NCBI GenBank assembly: GCA_030594905.1
Contig: JAUVEF010000028.1
Coordinates: forward strand, 1-9,925
DNA from: Methanosarcinales archaeon
Lineage (GTDB): Archaea > Halobacteriota > Methanosarcinia > Methanosarcinales > Methanogasteraceae
Reading direction: 5' to 3'
DNA: 9,925 nt
Under the pieces are notes generated by a model. The model worked only from the letters and a program-made list of their open reading frames with translations, did no database searches and was not told where the DNA came from. The translations under genes were made by a program, and so were the position numbers. Positions 1 to 6,123 of this stretch are shown piece by piece. Each line of letters begins with the position of its first letter. Positions within the stretch are counted from its first letter, which is position 1.

Positions 1-39
1 TACAGGGAGTTGATCGGCATGGTTGGGTCAGGTTGGTAG
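1..39 (+). CDS. Possible C-terminal end of an upstream gene (partial)
   Basis: Frame 1 is open from the window edge and ends in a TAG at 37-39, giving a 12-residue tail, YRELIGMVGSGW. A hydrophobic tail just before a TATA-like box is what the end of a preceding gene would look like, but 12 codons are too few to identify a family or to exclude chance. Frame 3 also stays open here, so the reading is not unique. Confidence 0.25.
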   Translation, partial: YRELIGMVGSGW

Positions 40-44
40 TAAGT

Positions 45-52
45 TTTAAATG
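45..52 (+). promoter_or_regulatory. TATA-like box for the CBS operon
   Basis: The A/T-only tract TTTTAAAT lies in more GC-rich sequence. The usual archaeal spacing of about 25 nt puts transcription start near 73-76. That leaves a leader of about 20 nt carrying GGTGA at 85-89, directly before the ATG at 94. It also means the earlier in-frame ATG at 67 would lie upstream of the transcript. Confidence 0.45.
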
Positions 53-93
53 CACCTTGAACATGCATGAATACATTTACCAATGGTGATGAA

Positions 94-1032
94 ATGAAAA
101 GGCAGCAGACGACAAACAAACCCCGACCAATGGGAGTCCGGGGCGCGCTGGATAGGGGCGGTAACGGGCTTGACTCACACATTGCAACGCATTATGGTGA
201 TGTGCTGGCGGTTGCGACCGAGGATGTTGTGACGGTTCCACCGACTACACCGATCATGACTACGGTCAGAACGATGCTGGAGCACGGATTCCGGAGAATT
301 CCCATAGCGGATGCCGGCACCCAACAGTTGAAAGGCATCATCGTATGCAAGGACATCGTTGATTTTCTGTGCGGCGGACCAAGACACTTACTTGTCACCA
401 ACCGGTTTGATGGCAATCTACTCGCCGCGGTCAACGAGGAGATCCGTGCGATCATGAAGACCGAGGTTCCGTATCTGGATAAGAGCGCCTCGATCAGCGA
501 TGCGCTGAAGCTGATGCATGAGGAGTCGGTTGGATGTCTGCCGATCATCGGTGAGGCTAAACGCGTATCTGCGATCGTGACTGAACAGGATTTCATGCGC
601 CTGATTGCAGACGTCAAGGTTGGTGTCTCTATAAATGAGTACATGTCTACAAATGTGACCACCGTCGAACCGGACGTCGAAATCGGGGTTGCGGGCAAAC
701 TGATGGTTGATAATAAGTTTAGACGGCTCCCGGTTGTCAAAAATGGGATATTGCTCGGGATTGCCACCGCTTTTGATATGTTGCGTTTTCTTGGCAGCGG
801 CGAAGCACTTAAAAAGGGTGCAAACGGCATAGAAGATGCACTGACGACACCAGTCAAATCGTTAATCACGCGGGATGTTATCTGGGCGACATCGGATCAT
901 GATCTTGGCGAGGTTGCTGGTATGATGGATACAAATAACGTGGGTTCGATTCCGATCATCGATCAAGGTGTTCTCACGGGAATAGTAACTGAAAGAGACA
1001 TTGTCCGGGCGTTAGCTACACTGAAGCAATGA
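94..1032 (+). CDS. Four-CBS-domain protein, first of three
   Basis: This 312-residue soluble protein consists almost entirely of four CBS motifs, that is, two Bateman modules. They lie at about residues 40-95, 118-172, 180-234 and 254-310, after a basic N-terminal tail of about 30 residues. CBS pairs bind adenine nucleotides (AMP, ATP, SAM) and usually act as energy or ligand sensors. The ribose-contacting T-x-x-D element is intact in motif 2 (T163-D166), motif 3 (T225-D228) and motif 4 (T299-D302). In motif 1 the Thr is replaced by Val (V84-C-K-D87). No catalytic or DNA-binding domain is attached, so the output must pass through a partner. The architecture matches a family common in methanogens. 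The start at 94 is chosen because GGTGA (85-89) precedes it at 4 nt; an in-frame ATG at 67 has no such site. The next gene starts 23 nt downstream. The cellular target is unknown. Confidence 0.9.
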   Translation: MKRQQTTNKPRPMGVRGALDRGGNGLDSHIATHYGDVLAVATEDVVTVPPTTPIMTTVRTMLEHGFRRIPIADAGTQQLKGIIVCKDIVDFLCGGPRHLLVTNRFDGNLLAAVNEEIRAIMKTEVPYLDKSASISDALKLMHEESVGCLPIIGEAKRVSAIVTEQDFMRLIADVKVGVSINEYMSTNVTTVEPDVEIGVAGKLMVDNKFRRLPVVKNGILLGIATAFDMLRFLGSGEALKKGANGIEDALTTPVKSLITRDVIWATSDHDLGEVAGMMDTNNVGSIPIIDQGVLTGIVTERDIVRALATLKQ

Positions 1033-1055
1033 CAATGAAATGATGTAATAACAAC

Positions 1056-1862
1056 ATGACTGAGATGAGGGTTAGGGATATAATGAGCACTCAGGTGTAC
1101 GCGGTTACACCGGGGGAGCCACTTTCGCGGGCACGTAACCTGATGCTTCGCCACAAGATCAGCAGGTTGCTGGTGCTGATGCATGACGAGCCTGTCGGCA
1201 TGCTCACCAAAGCCGATATCACATGTAGGCTTAATCAGGCAGAGCCGCAGTGGCGTAGGCGCCCGATCGACCAGATTCCAGTCCAGTTGGTCATGACAAA
1301 GTCTTTGATCGGCATATATCCGGATGCCACACTGCCACAAGCATGTGAACTGCTGCTTGAGAACGATATTGGCGGGCTTGTCGTACGCGATGAGGATCTA
1401 CATGGGATCATCACCAAGTGGGATATGATCATGTACATCTCACAGCATTCAGCCGATCTACGTGCGTGCGACATCATGTCTGATTTTATTGCAGTCGTGC
1501 ATCGCCAGCATTCGGTTGGGCACGTCATACATACGATGGATGCTGAGGATGTGGACCGGGTCGTCGTTCTTGAATACGGTGGAAAGCCGATTGGCATGAT
1601 CACAAATTCCAACCTGGCGTTTGGGTGTGCGTCGGACCCCCGTGGTAGAGACAAGAAGTTTTTTGAAGTTCCGGTCGTTGCAGAGGATATTATGTCCACG
1701 CCACTGATAACGATACCACTGGATGGTCTTGTAACCGATGCGGCGCGGACAATGGTCGATGAACTTATTAACAGCATCATCGTTCTTGATGCTGAATCTG
1801 ATGTTGTTGGGATCCTGGATCAGGAGAGTATACTCCGAGGGATCATTATGCTTGGAGAATAA
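1056..1862 (+). CDS. Four-CBS-domain protein, second of three
   Basis: This 268-residue protein holds four CBS motifs, at about residues 4-58, 74-130, 136-190 and 208-266, with nothing else attached. Motifs 1 and 2 keep the nucleotide-contacting T-x-x-D (T51-D54, T120-D123). Motif 3 has Asn for the Asp (T183-N186), and motif 4 has lost both positions (DQES at 255-258). The N-terminal Bateman module therefore looks competent to bind an adenine nucleotide, while the C-terminal one looks structural. It lies 23 nt after the first CBS gene and 2 nt before the third, on the same strand, which indicates one transcript. No strong ribosome binding site precedes the ATG at 1056. An ATG three codons later (1065) gives an N-terminus more typical of the family (MRVRDIM) and cannot be excluded. 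A structural or signalling partner of its two neighbours is the simplest reading, but this is inference. Confidence 0.88.
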   Translation: MTEMRVRDIMSTQVYAVTPGEPLSRARNLMLRHKISRLLVLMHDEPVGMLTKADITCRLNQAEPQWRRRPIDQIPVQLVMTKSLIGIYPDATLPQACELLLENDIGGLVVRDEDLHGIITKWDMIMYISQHSADLRACDIMSDFIAVVHRQHSVGHVIHTMDAEDVDRVVVLEYGGKPIGMITNSNLAFGCASDPRGRDKKFFEVPVVAEDIMSTPLITIPLDGLVTDAARTMVDELINSIIVLDAESDVVGILDQESILRGIIMLGE

Positions 1863-1864
1863 TT

Positions 1865-2632
1865 ATGAATGTATCTGAAATTATGGTAAAGCCGGTGCGC
1901 ATAGAGAAGTCGGAGAATTTGTCTCATGCAATGGACCTTATGAGCAAGCACGAAACCAGACGGTTACTGGTCACAAACAGGGGCGAACTTATGGGCGTGT
2001 TAACTATGCGAAACATTGCACGCGCACTTGGCACGAGCAGAAAACCGGGAATGCCGGCATCATCGTTGCATGTCGCAACAGCGGTCAGCGATGTGTATTC
2101 CACAGTTCCGTCTGAGATGGGAGTGAACGATGCCATATCAATTTTACAGCAACAACGTGGCATACTTTTTGTAATGGATGGTGATGCGATTCTTGGCTGG
2201 GTCACGCCTGAAGAGATCCTGAAGACCTGTGTTATTGAGGGGTTTGCTGCTGAATTCATGAACACGCCGATCACTGCCGCACCAGGCGATCGTGTTGTTC
2301 ATGTGCGAAGGATAATGATGGACCGGGATGTCGGGCGGCTTCCGGTGGTTGACGAGTATCAGGTGGCAGGGATCATCACCGAGAATGATATAGCAAAGGC
2401 GATGCGGGCGATCCGTGACATGGTTCCTGCAAACCAGCAAGATAGCCGAGTCAAGAACCTGCTGACAGAGGATGTTATGAGTCGCGGCGTCAAAACCGTG
2501 TACACAAACTCCCCGGCATCAGAGGTTGCGGATATCGCACTTAAGTTTGGATACGGCGGAGTCCCTGTGCTCAATCTTGAAGAGGATCTGGTTGGATTCA
2601 TCACTCGCAGAGATCTTATTGCAAAGATGTGA
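1865..2632 (+). CDS. Four-CBS-domain protein, third of three
   Basis: This 255-residue protein is made only of four CBS motifs, at about residues 1-56, 74-122, 129-184 and 200-255. It is a mirror image of its upstream neighbour. Motifs 1 and 2 have lost the acidic position or changed it (T47-N50, T114-E117), whereas motifs 3 and 4 keep T-x-x-D (T172-D175, T247-D250). Its start is well supported: GGAG at 1854-1857 lies 7 nt before the ATG, inside the last codons of the preceding gene, and only 2 nt separate the two genes. The chain ends right after the last CBS helix, so no effector domain is present. It is probably a nucleotide sensor acting together with the two upstream proteins; the regulated process cannot be read from the sequence. 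Confidence 0.9.
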   Translation: MNVSEIMVKPVRIEKSENLSHAMDLMSKHETRRLLVTNRGELMGVLTMRNIARALGTSRKPGMPASSLHVATAVSDVYSTVPSEMGVNDAISILQQQRGILFVMDGDAILGWVTPEEILKTCVIEGFAAEFMNTPITAAPGDRVVHVRRIMMDRDVGRLPVVDEYQVAGIITENDIAKAMRAIRDMVPANQQDSRVKNLLTEDVMSRGVKTVYTNSPASEVADIALKFGYGGVPVLNLEEDLVGFITRRDLIAKM

Positions 2633-2644
2633 GCTGACTTTCCC

Positions 2645-2712
2645 GGGTTTTTCGGTTCGGGACACGGGGGCCCGGTGTAGGTAACCGGGGTGTCGCCAAA
2701 ACCGGAAAACCC
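2645..2712. repeat. Three-tier imperfect hairpin between convergent genes
   Basis: Three nested inverted segments share one axis. The outer arms, 2645-2657 and 2700-2712, pair over 13 bp with one G-U wobble. The middle arms are GACAC (2661-2665) and GTGTC (2690-2694). The inner arms are CCCGGT (2671-2676) and ACCGGG (2684-2689), around a 7-nt loop. Internal bulges include a GGGGG run on one side. It fills most of the gap between the stop codons of the CBS operon (2632) and the Tfx gene (2747). It may serve as a two-way transcription end or as a dispersed palindromic element. T-rich stretches flank both sides, including TTTTT at 2733-2737. Confidence 0.6.
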
Positions 2713-2746
2713 CCTGACATTTGACTATAGTGGTTTTTGGGGCGTA

Positions 2747-3163
2747 CTATCGCACCAGTATATCGCCATTGCCGGTTATCGCGATCTCAAAATCGACCAC
2801 CACCACCCTGTGCCGTATCCTGCGTCCGGTAAGTTCCCGGATTCTTGATGCAAGTGCGATGCCATCATACCGTACATGCACATCCGCATCCGTTGCATCA
2901 GCTTTTGAATAGACCATTCCAACCAAATCATCAAGACCGGTGCCCTCTACAACTTTGAACCAGACCGGTGCGACAAGCATCTTGACAAATTCCAGGGTGT
3001 TTTCAGCCTGCTCGATATTCTTGCGTGCCGTTTTTTCGATGGCAGAAATGTTCTGTTTCGTTGTGCCCAGTTTGGCAGCGATCCCTTCCTGAGAGCAGCC
3101 ATCGTTCCGCAGTCTCAGTACCTGCATCTGCCGCTCTGTGAGTGTTGTATTACTTGCTGCCAT
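2747..3163 (-). CDS. Tfx-family DNA-binding transcriptional regulator
   Basis: This 138-residue protein has an N-terminal helix-turn-helix of the Tfx type at about residues 8-60. The segment LTERQMQVLRLR is followed by a Ser-Gln-Glu turn and LGTTKQNIS as recognition helix, then a basic helix with the K-N-I-E-Q-A-E-N-T-L pattern typical of the family. The C-terminal half (about 63-138) is a compact alpha/beta ligand-binding or dimerisation region ending in several beta-strand-like stretches. The founding member, from Methanothermobacter, binds downstream of the promoter of the molybdenum formylmethanofuran dehydrogenase operon. Whether this protein has the same target cannot be told here. The start at 3163 places the HTH eight residues in, as in relatives; in-frame ATGs at 3178 and 3184 are alternatives, and none has a good ribosome binding site. 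It runs toward the CBS operon and lies downstream of another regulator gene on the same strand. Confidence 0.85.
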   Translation of the reverse strand: MAASNTTLTERQMQVLRLRNDGCSQEGIAAKLGTTKQNISAIEKTARKNIEQAENTLEFVKMLVAPVWFKVVEGTGLDDLVGMVYSKADATDADVHVRYDGIALASRIRELTGRRIRHRVVVVDFEIAITGNGDILVR

Positions 3164-3301
3164 TGATTGTCTCTGCATGTACATGGCATATCAAGGTTAT
3201 GGATAATTAGGGTCGGACAAAACATCGTGGAGATCTGGCAGTTTCCAAAATCGGGTGATCCAAGCTTGTGGCTATGCCCAAAATCAATACATAGCTGCAG
3301 G

Positions 3302-3313
3302 AAAAATAAGAAG
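3302..3313 (-). terminator. U-rich tract after the winged-helix gene
   Basis: Read on the minus strand, the tract CTTCTTATTTTT starts 5 nt after the stop codon of the winged-helix gene. Archaeal RNA polymerase commonly stops at such U-rich runs without a hairpin. If it works, the Tfx gene downstream needs its own promoter within the roughly 130-nt gap, where only weak A/T-rich candidates are seen (for example around 3202-3212). Confidence 0.35.
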
Positions 3314-3317
3314 TCTA

Positions 3318-3602
3318 TTAATCCGGGAGCAACTTAGACAGATCGTCATAGAAATTGAGCACCAACTCAGTTACCGGATTTTCAACATTCAGCGTAAACG
3401 TGCGAATTTGTTTTCCAACCTTCTTTTCGTCGATTATCCCGATCGCGAGCAGCGGTTCAATGACTCTTGAAACACTCGAATGGGAGAGTCCGGTCTCCTC
3501 CGCGATTCCCGAGAGATACGTGAATGTACCCCGGTTCTTCATCAGATTCTCAAGAACGATCATCTGCGCCGTCCTTCCAAACGTTTTTTCGAGTGCGCTC
3601 AT
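3318..3602 (-). CDS. Small winged-helix transcriptional regulator
   Basis: This 94-residue basic protein is a single winged helix-turn-helix. An N-terminal FGRTAQMIVLENLM helix is followed by the HTH with LSHSSVSRVIEPLLAIGII as recognition helix and turn (about residues 39-57). A two-strand wing (about 58-72) and a C-terminal amphipathic helix suited to dimerisation complete it. It belongs to the MarR/ArsR-like winged-helix group seen in many archaea; I cannot name a target or ligand. The open frame extends 34 codons further upstream, but the start at 3602 is preferred. A TATA-like box (3623-3632) is centred 26 nt before its A, predicting a leaderless mRNA, and the upstream residues look non-coding. 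It shares a 185-nt gap with the divergent RNase P protein gene and could control that promoter or its own. Confidence 0.78.
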   Translation of the reverse strand: MSALEKTFGRTAQMIVLENLMKNRGTFTYLSGIAEETGLSHSSVSRVIEPLLAIGIIDEKKVGKQIRTFTLNVENPVTELVLNFYDDLSKLLPD

Positions 3603-3622
3603 GTGTTCATCTGTGCGTCCAT

Positions 3623-3632
3623 TATTTATAAG
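3623..3632 (-). promoter_or_regulatory. TATA box of the winged-helix regulator
   Basis: Minus-strand CTTATAAATA is a good match to an archaeal TATA box. Its centre lies about 26 nt from the ATG at 3602, so transcription should begin on or next to the start codon and give a leaderless message. No Shine-Dalgarno sequence precedes that ATG, which fits. Confidence 0.6.
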
Positions 3633-3751
3633 ATTACCCGTTTTTAAATTTGATGGGGCTGCTGTATGTCGGATTTTTTGATCAATCGGCAGATAAGGTG
3701 TCACGGTCCGATGGCAGTAAACAGCTGTGGGGTGTATATGTGGAAGGACAT

Positions 3752-3760
3752 GTTAATAAG
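3752..3760 (+). promoter_or_regulatory. Candidate TATA box of the RNase P protein gene
   Basis: GTTAATAAG lies about 32 nt before the ATG at 3788, placing transcription start near 3781-3784 with almost no leader. A second A/T patch (TGTATATGT, 3733-3741) is an alternative. Both lie within the open frame upstream of 3788, which is an argument against the longer version of that gene. Confidence 0.35.
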
Positions 3761-3787
3761 CACTGTTGCAACCATAAATTATCCTCG

Positions 3788-4108
3788 ATGGCACGAAAGA
3801 ACCGGAAGAAACTGATCAGGGATATTGCACAGCAGCAGATACAACGGCTGTTTGAGCTTGCGGATGTGATATCGGAAACGCGCCCTGAATTAAGCGACCG
3901 TTACATACACCTGGCAAAACAGATCGGGATGCGGCACCGGGTGAGAATCCCCTCGCATCTGAAGCGCAGAATGTGCAAGCATTGCGGAAAGTATCTTGTT
4001 CCGGGCAGAACGTGCCGGGTACGGCTTAATTACGCTCGTGTTGTCATCACGTGTTATGCATGTGGCAAACAGATTAGATATCCATACAAAACACGGAGGA
4101 ATCAGTGA
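3788..4108 (+). CDS. rnp4: Ribonuclease P protein component 4 (Rpp21/Rpr2 family)
   Basis: This 106-residue protein is one of the archaeal RNase P proteins. With component 1 (Rpp29) it helps the catalytic RNA remove the 5' leader of precursor tRNAs in the cytoplasm. The basic N-terminal helix region (residues 2-24, rich in Lys, Arg and Gln) and second helix (about 33-46) match the family. The zinc ribbon is complete: C63-x2-C66 and C89-x2-C92, with the typical G-x-R-V-R-[IL] segment before it. The frame stays open upstream to a TTG/ATG at 3650/3653. Those 46 residues do not resemble the family, and promoter-like sequence lies inside them, so the ATG at 3788 is chosen. The C-terminus is basic (YKTRRNQ). 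The stop overlaps the start of the next gene by 4 nt, with GGAGG inside its last codons, so the two are translationally coupled. Confidence 0.92.
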   Translation: MARKNRKKLIRDIAQQQIQRLFELADVISETRPELSDRYIHLAKQIGMRHRVRIPSHLKRRMCKHCGKYLVPGRTCRVRLNYARVVITCYACGKQIRYPYKTRRNQ

Positions 4109-4851
4109 TTATGGCAGAAAACATCATCCCGCTATCGACGGTCGACTGGTACGGGCGAGCCGTGACTGTGGTTTTCCTGATGGGCTGCCCGTTTCGCTGC
4201 CCGTACTGCCAGAACCACGCGCTCCTCGAGATGCGGAAACTGACTGCAGAACCGGCTGATGTAGGGGAGATTGAATCAGAGATCAAAAAGAACTCCCTCC
4301 TCATAAGTGGCGTTGTTTTCACCGGAGGCGAGGCGTTTCATCAATTTGATGCGCTCCGGCATCTCGCGGAGTTCACCCACAAACAGGGGCTGCTGGTTGG
4401 AGTTGAAACGAACGGGTACTATACCGGCAGGATCCGGCAGATGATCGACGCGCATCTCGTTGACATGATATGCATGGATGTGAAGGCACCGCTGAACCGG
4501 GATGCATACCTGCATATCTGCGGCATCGATGCGGCAGACCATGTCGCGGATTCGTTGGGACTCTGTGACTTGTGCAAGGAATGTGAGATCGATTTTGAAG
4601 TACGAACAACGGTATTTCCTGATCTCATTGGGTCACCCCAGGAGATACGATCGATCGCCGCGCAGGTCAGGGAGCTTGCTGGTGATGTGCAATACATCCT
4701 TCAGCAAGGCATACCGGAGCACGCATGGAAGAAACTGTCTCCGCGGTCGTTTACGCGGGACGAGTTGATGGCGCTTGCAAGAAACGCAAAGCCAGCTCTG
4801 TCAGATGTCCGAATCCGGACAAAGGAATTTGGCGAGGAGCGTGTAGTGTAG
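4105..4851 (+). CDS. Radical SAM protein, anaerobic ribonucleotide reductase activase type (NrdG2-like)
   Basis: This 248-residue protein binds one [4Fe-4S] cluster through C28-x3-C32-x2-C35 and should cleave S-adenosylmethionine to a 5'-deoxyadenosyl radical. The SAM-contacting element is GGEA (74-77), with Ala where Pro is usual. Further features of the activase family are ETNG (101-104), MICMDVKAPL (121-130), VRTTVFPDL (166-174) and YILQQ (197-201). Relatives are annotated as activating enzymes that place a glycyl radical on class III ribonucleotide reductase, although their partners are often unproven. No reductase gene is present in this window. The GTG at 4105 is preferred because GGAGG (4095-4099) is 5 nt away; an ATG at 4111 is possible with 11-nt spacing. 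The GTGA overlap with the RNase P protein gene indicates a shared transcript. The substrate protein is not determinable here. Confidence 0.87.
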   Translation: MIMAENIIPLSTVDWYGRAVTVVFLMGCPFRCPYCQNHALLEMRKLTAEPADVGEIESEIKKNSLLISGVVFTGGEAFHQFDALRHLAEFTHKQGLLVGVETNGYYTGRIRQMIDAHLVDMICMDVKAPLNRDAYLHICGIDAADHVADSLGLCDLCKECEIDFEVRTTVFPDLIGSPQEIRSIAAQVRELAGDVQYILQQGIPEHAWKKLSPRSFTRDELMALARNAKPALSDVRIRTKEFGEERVV

Positions 4852-4959
4852 GGGCTAAACAGCATCGATAGCCTGCATTGCTGGGTTATACTTTAACCAT
4901 GGGGTACATGTTGAGCTAACCACAAGATTACACCAATTTCCACGATAGCGTATTAGGCA

Positions 4960-4990
4960 GCAGGTTATAAAATGCAAACATATCACCTGC
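4960..4990. repeat. Inverted repeat in the gap after the radical SAM gene
   Basis: GCAGGTTATA (4960-4969) and TATCACCTGC (4981-4990) pair over 10 positions with one mismatch around an 11-nt loop. It lies 109 nt past the radical SAM stop codon and is not followed by a T-run, so it is not a classic terminator. An operator or RNA hairpin is possible. Confidence 0.45.
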
Positions 4991-4991
4991 C

Positions 4992-5020
4992 AATCTCGTG
5001 CAATCTTATGAAATCTCGTG
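4992..5020. repeat. Direct repeat of a 9-mer, 20-nt period
   Basis: AATCTCGTG occurs at 4992-5000 and again at 5012-5020, exactly 20 nt apart (about two helical turns). A similar inverted copy, CACAAGATT (complement AATCTTGTG), lies at 4921-4929. Same-face repeats of this kind can be regulator sites; with only two exact copies this is weak evidence. Confidence 0.35.
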
Positions 5021-5034
5021 GTTTTCTACCTTAG

Positions 5035-5047
5035 CTAAATATATATG
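5035..5047. promoter_or_regulatory. Strong TATA-like box in a convergent gap
   Basis: CTAAATATATATG is the best TATA-like sequence in the window, yet the genes on both sides point toward it (stops at 4851 and 5089). Read on the minus strand it would start a transcript near 5017, running through the two AATCTCGTG repeats and the inverted repeat. Read on the plus strand it would start one near 5070, antisense to the protease gene. An unannotated small RNA is possible, as is simple A/T-rich spacer. Confidence 0.3.
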
Positions 5048-5088
5048 TACATAAAATCAGAACAGACCAGTCCCCGGGGTTAAATAGA

Positions 5089-6003
5089 TCACACACAAGC
5101 GGTAAGAGCCACTGGCAATATGGGAATGCCTGCAACGACGCATCCAGCCACATATCCAAGGATCGCACCCGTATTCAAAAAAGGCAGCCCCGCCTGTGGC
5201 TTTCCACCCATCACAACGATCATCAGCACTGTGTATCCGATCAGCGTCCCGATTGCCGCAAGAACTACGGGAAGCGCAACTCCTCCGAGCAATGGCAACT
5301 GCACCGCCATGCATCCGGCAGGGAGAAATACACTGGCGGACACCACAAGGATCGTGGGCATCACCGCATCGCCAAGCCCCATAAAATATGCGCCGCGTTC
5401 TCCACCACCCTCTGCCGAAAAGTCCTGTTTCACGAAGGAGTAATCTCGCCGCTTTGGAACCACAAATAAGATCGGGGCATGTAGATCCATCACACCCTCG
5501 GCGAGCGTGATCATGTGTTTTGTCTTGTAAACCGAGATGATGTCATAGATTGTGAGAAGGATTAACAGGATGAGCGTTGGAAGGATTTCGAGCGATATCC
5601 CGATGATTGCGCTTGCACCCGCTCCGACAAGGATTCCGGTGATATCAACCACATACCACTCAGGAAACTTGTATAGGAGCGCCGTGATCGCCGTTGTCAG
5701 GAGGATTGCGGGTACATTGCCTATGAATATGACAAAGACGTAATACATGGTTGCTGCTACCGCAAACAGCAGTATCGCGTGGAGGATATATTTCTTATCA
5801 GTCTTGATCACGAAGAGAATGAAGACTGTGAATACTAATATAAGTATAATATAATACACAGGATTCCAGACCGATGACGGGTTTTCGAATGCTTGCATCC
5901 CTTCAGCTTCCATTGGACTTGCCATCGTCAGTGCAAGCACCTGCACGATGACTATGAACCCTGCCATGCCAATGAGCGGGAGATATTCGGATATCTGTTT
6001 CAC
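5089..6003 (-). CDS. Presenilin-family intramembrane aspartyl protease
   Basis: This 304-residue membrane protein has about nine predicted hydrophobic segments. Both catalytic aspartates of GxGD proteases are present: Y153-D154 within TIYDIISVYKTKHM, and GLGD at 209-212 with the catalytic residue D212. The conserved third motif near the C-terminus reads QAGLPFLNTG (270-279), so the PAL element of eukaryotic presenilins appears as GLP (272-274). Between the two Asp-bearing segments is a hydrophilic loop (about 184-205) with charged residues and a Gly run, as in archaeal homologues (signal-peptide-peptidase-like, former DUF1119). The family cleaves transmembrane helices within the bilayer; the substrate here is unknown. 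The start is a GTG at 6003 with no clear ribosome binding site, placed eight residues before the first hydrophobic segment. It has no close same-strand partner: the gene-free 6004-6579 region lies upstream and a convergent gap downstream. Confidence 0.9.
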   Translation of the reverse strand: MKQISEYLPLIGMAGFIVIVQVLALTMASPMEAEGMQAFENPSSVWNPVYYIILILVFTVFILFVIKTDKKYILHAILLFAVAATMYYVFVIFIGNVPAILLTTAITALLYKFPEWYVVDITGILVGAGASAIIGISLEILPTLILLILLTIYDIISVYKTKHMITLAEGVMDLHAPILFVVPKRRDYSFVKQDFSAEGGGERGAYFMGLGDAVMPTILVVSASVFLPAGCMAVQLPLLGGVALPVVLAAIGTLIGYTVLMIVVMGGKPQAGLPFLNTGAILGYVAGCVVAGIPILPVALTACV

Positions 6004-6123
6004 AGTGTTGACTTAGGGTGCTCGTGTTTGTAAACCTATTGGAAAAACAGCAGTCTCCAACCTCTGATCATTGCCATGTTCAGATAGCTGTGCCACTGCG
6101 CTTGCAGACTGTGGATGGGGGCT

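Noticed and set aside
67..93. Earlier in-frame ATG at 67 for the first CBS gene.
   Set aside because: It has no ribosome binding site and probably lies upstream of the transcription start predicted from the TATA-like box at 45-52; GGTGA at 85-89 points to 94.
192..869. Minus-strand open frame of 225 codons within the first CBS gene.
   Set aside because: The plus-strand frame has four clear CBS motifs; this is its Ser/Thr-rich antisense shadow.
3650..3787. N-terminal extension of the RNase P protein gene from a TTG/ATG at 3650/3653.
   Set aside because: The 46 residues do not fit the family, promoter-like sequence lies within them, and the ATG at 3788 gives a normal family length.
4928..4981. 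Minus-strand 17-codon open frame beginning at 4981, with GGTG just ahead.
   Set aside because: The GGTG is only 2 nt from the ATG, too close to serve as a ribosome binding site, and the peptide is too short to judge.
5072..5079. CCCCGGGG palindrome near the end of the protease gene.
   Set aside because: An 8-bp self-complementary run without a loop or U-run is too short to call a terminator or an operator.
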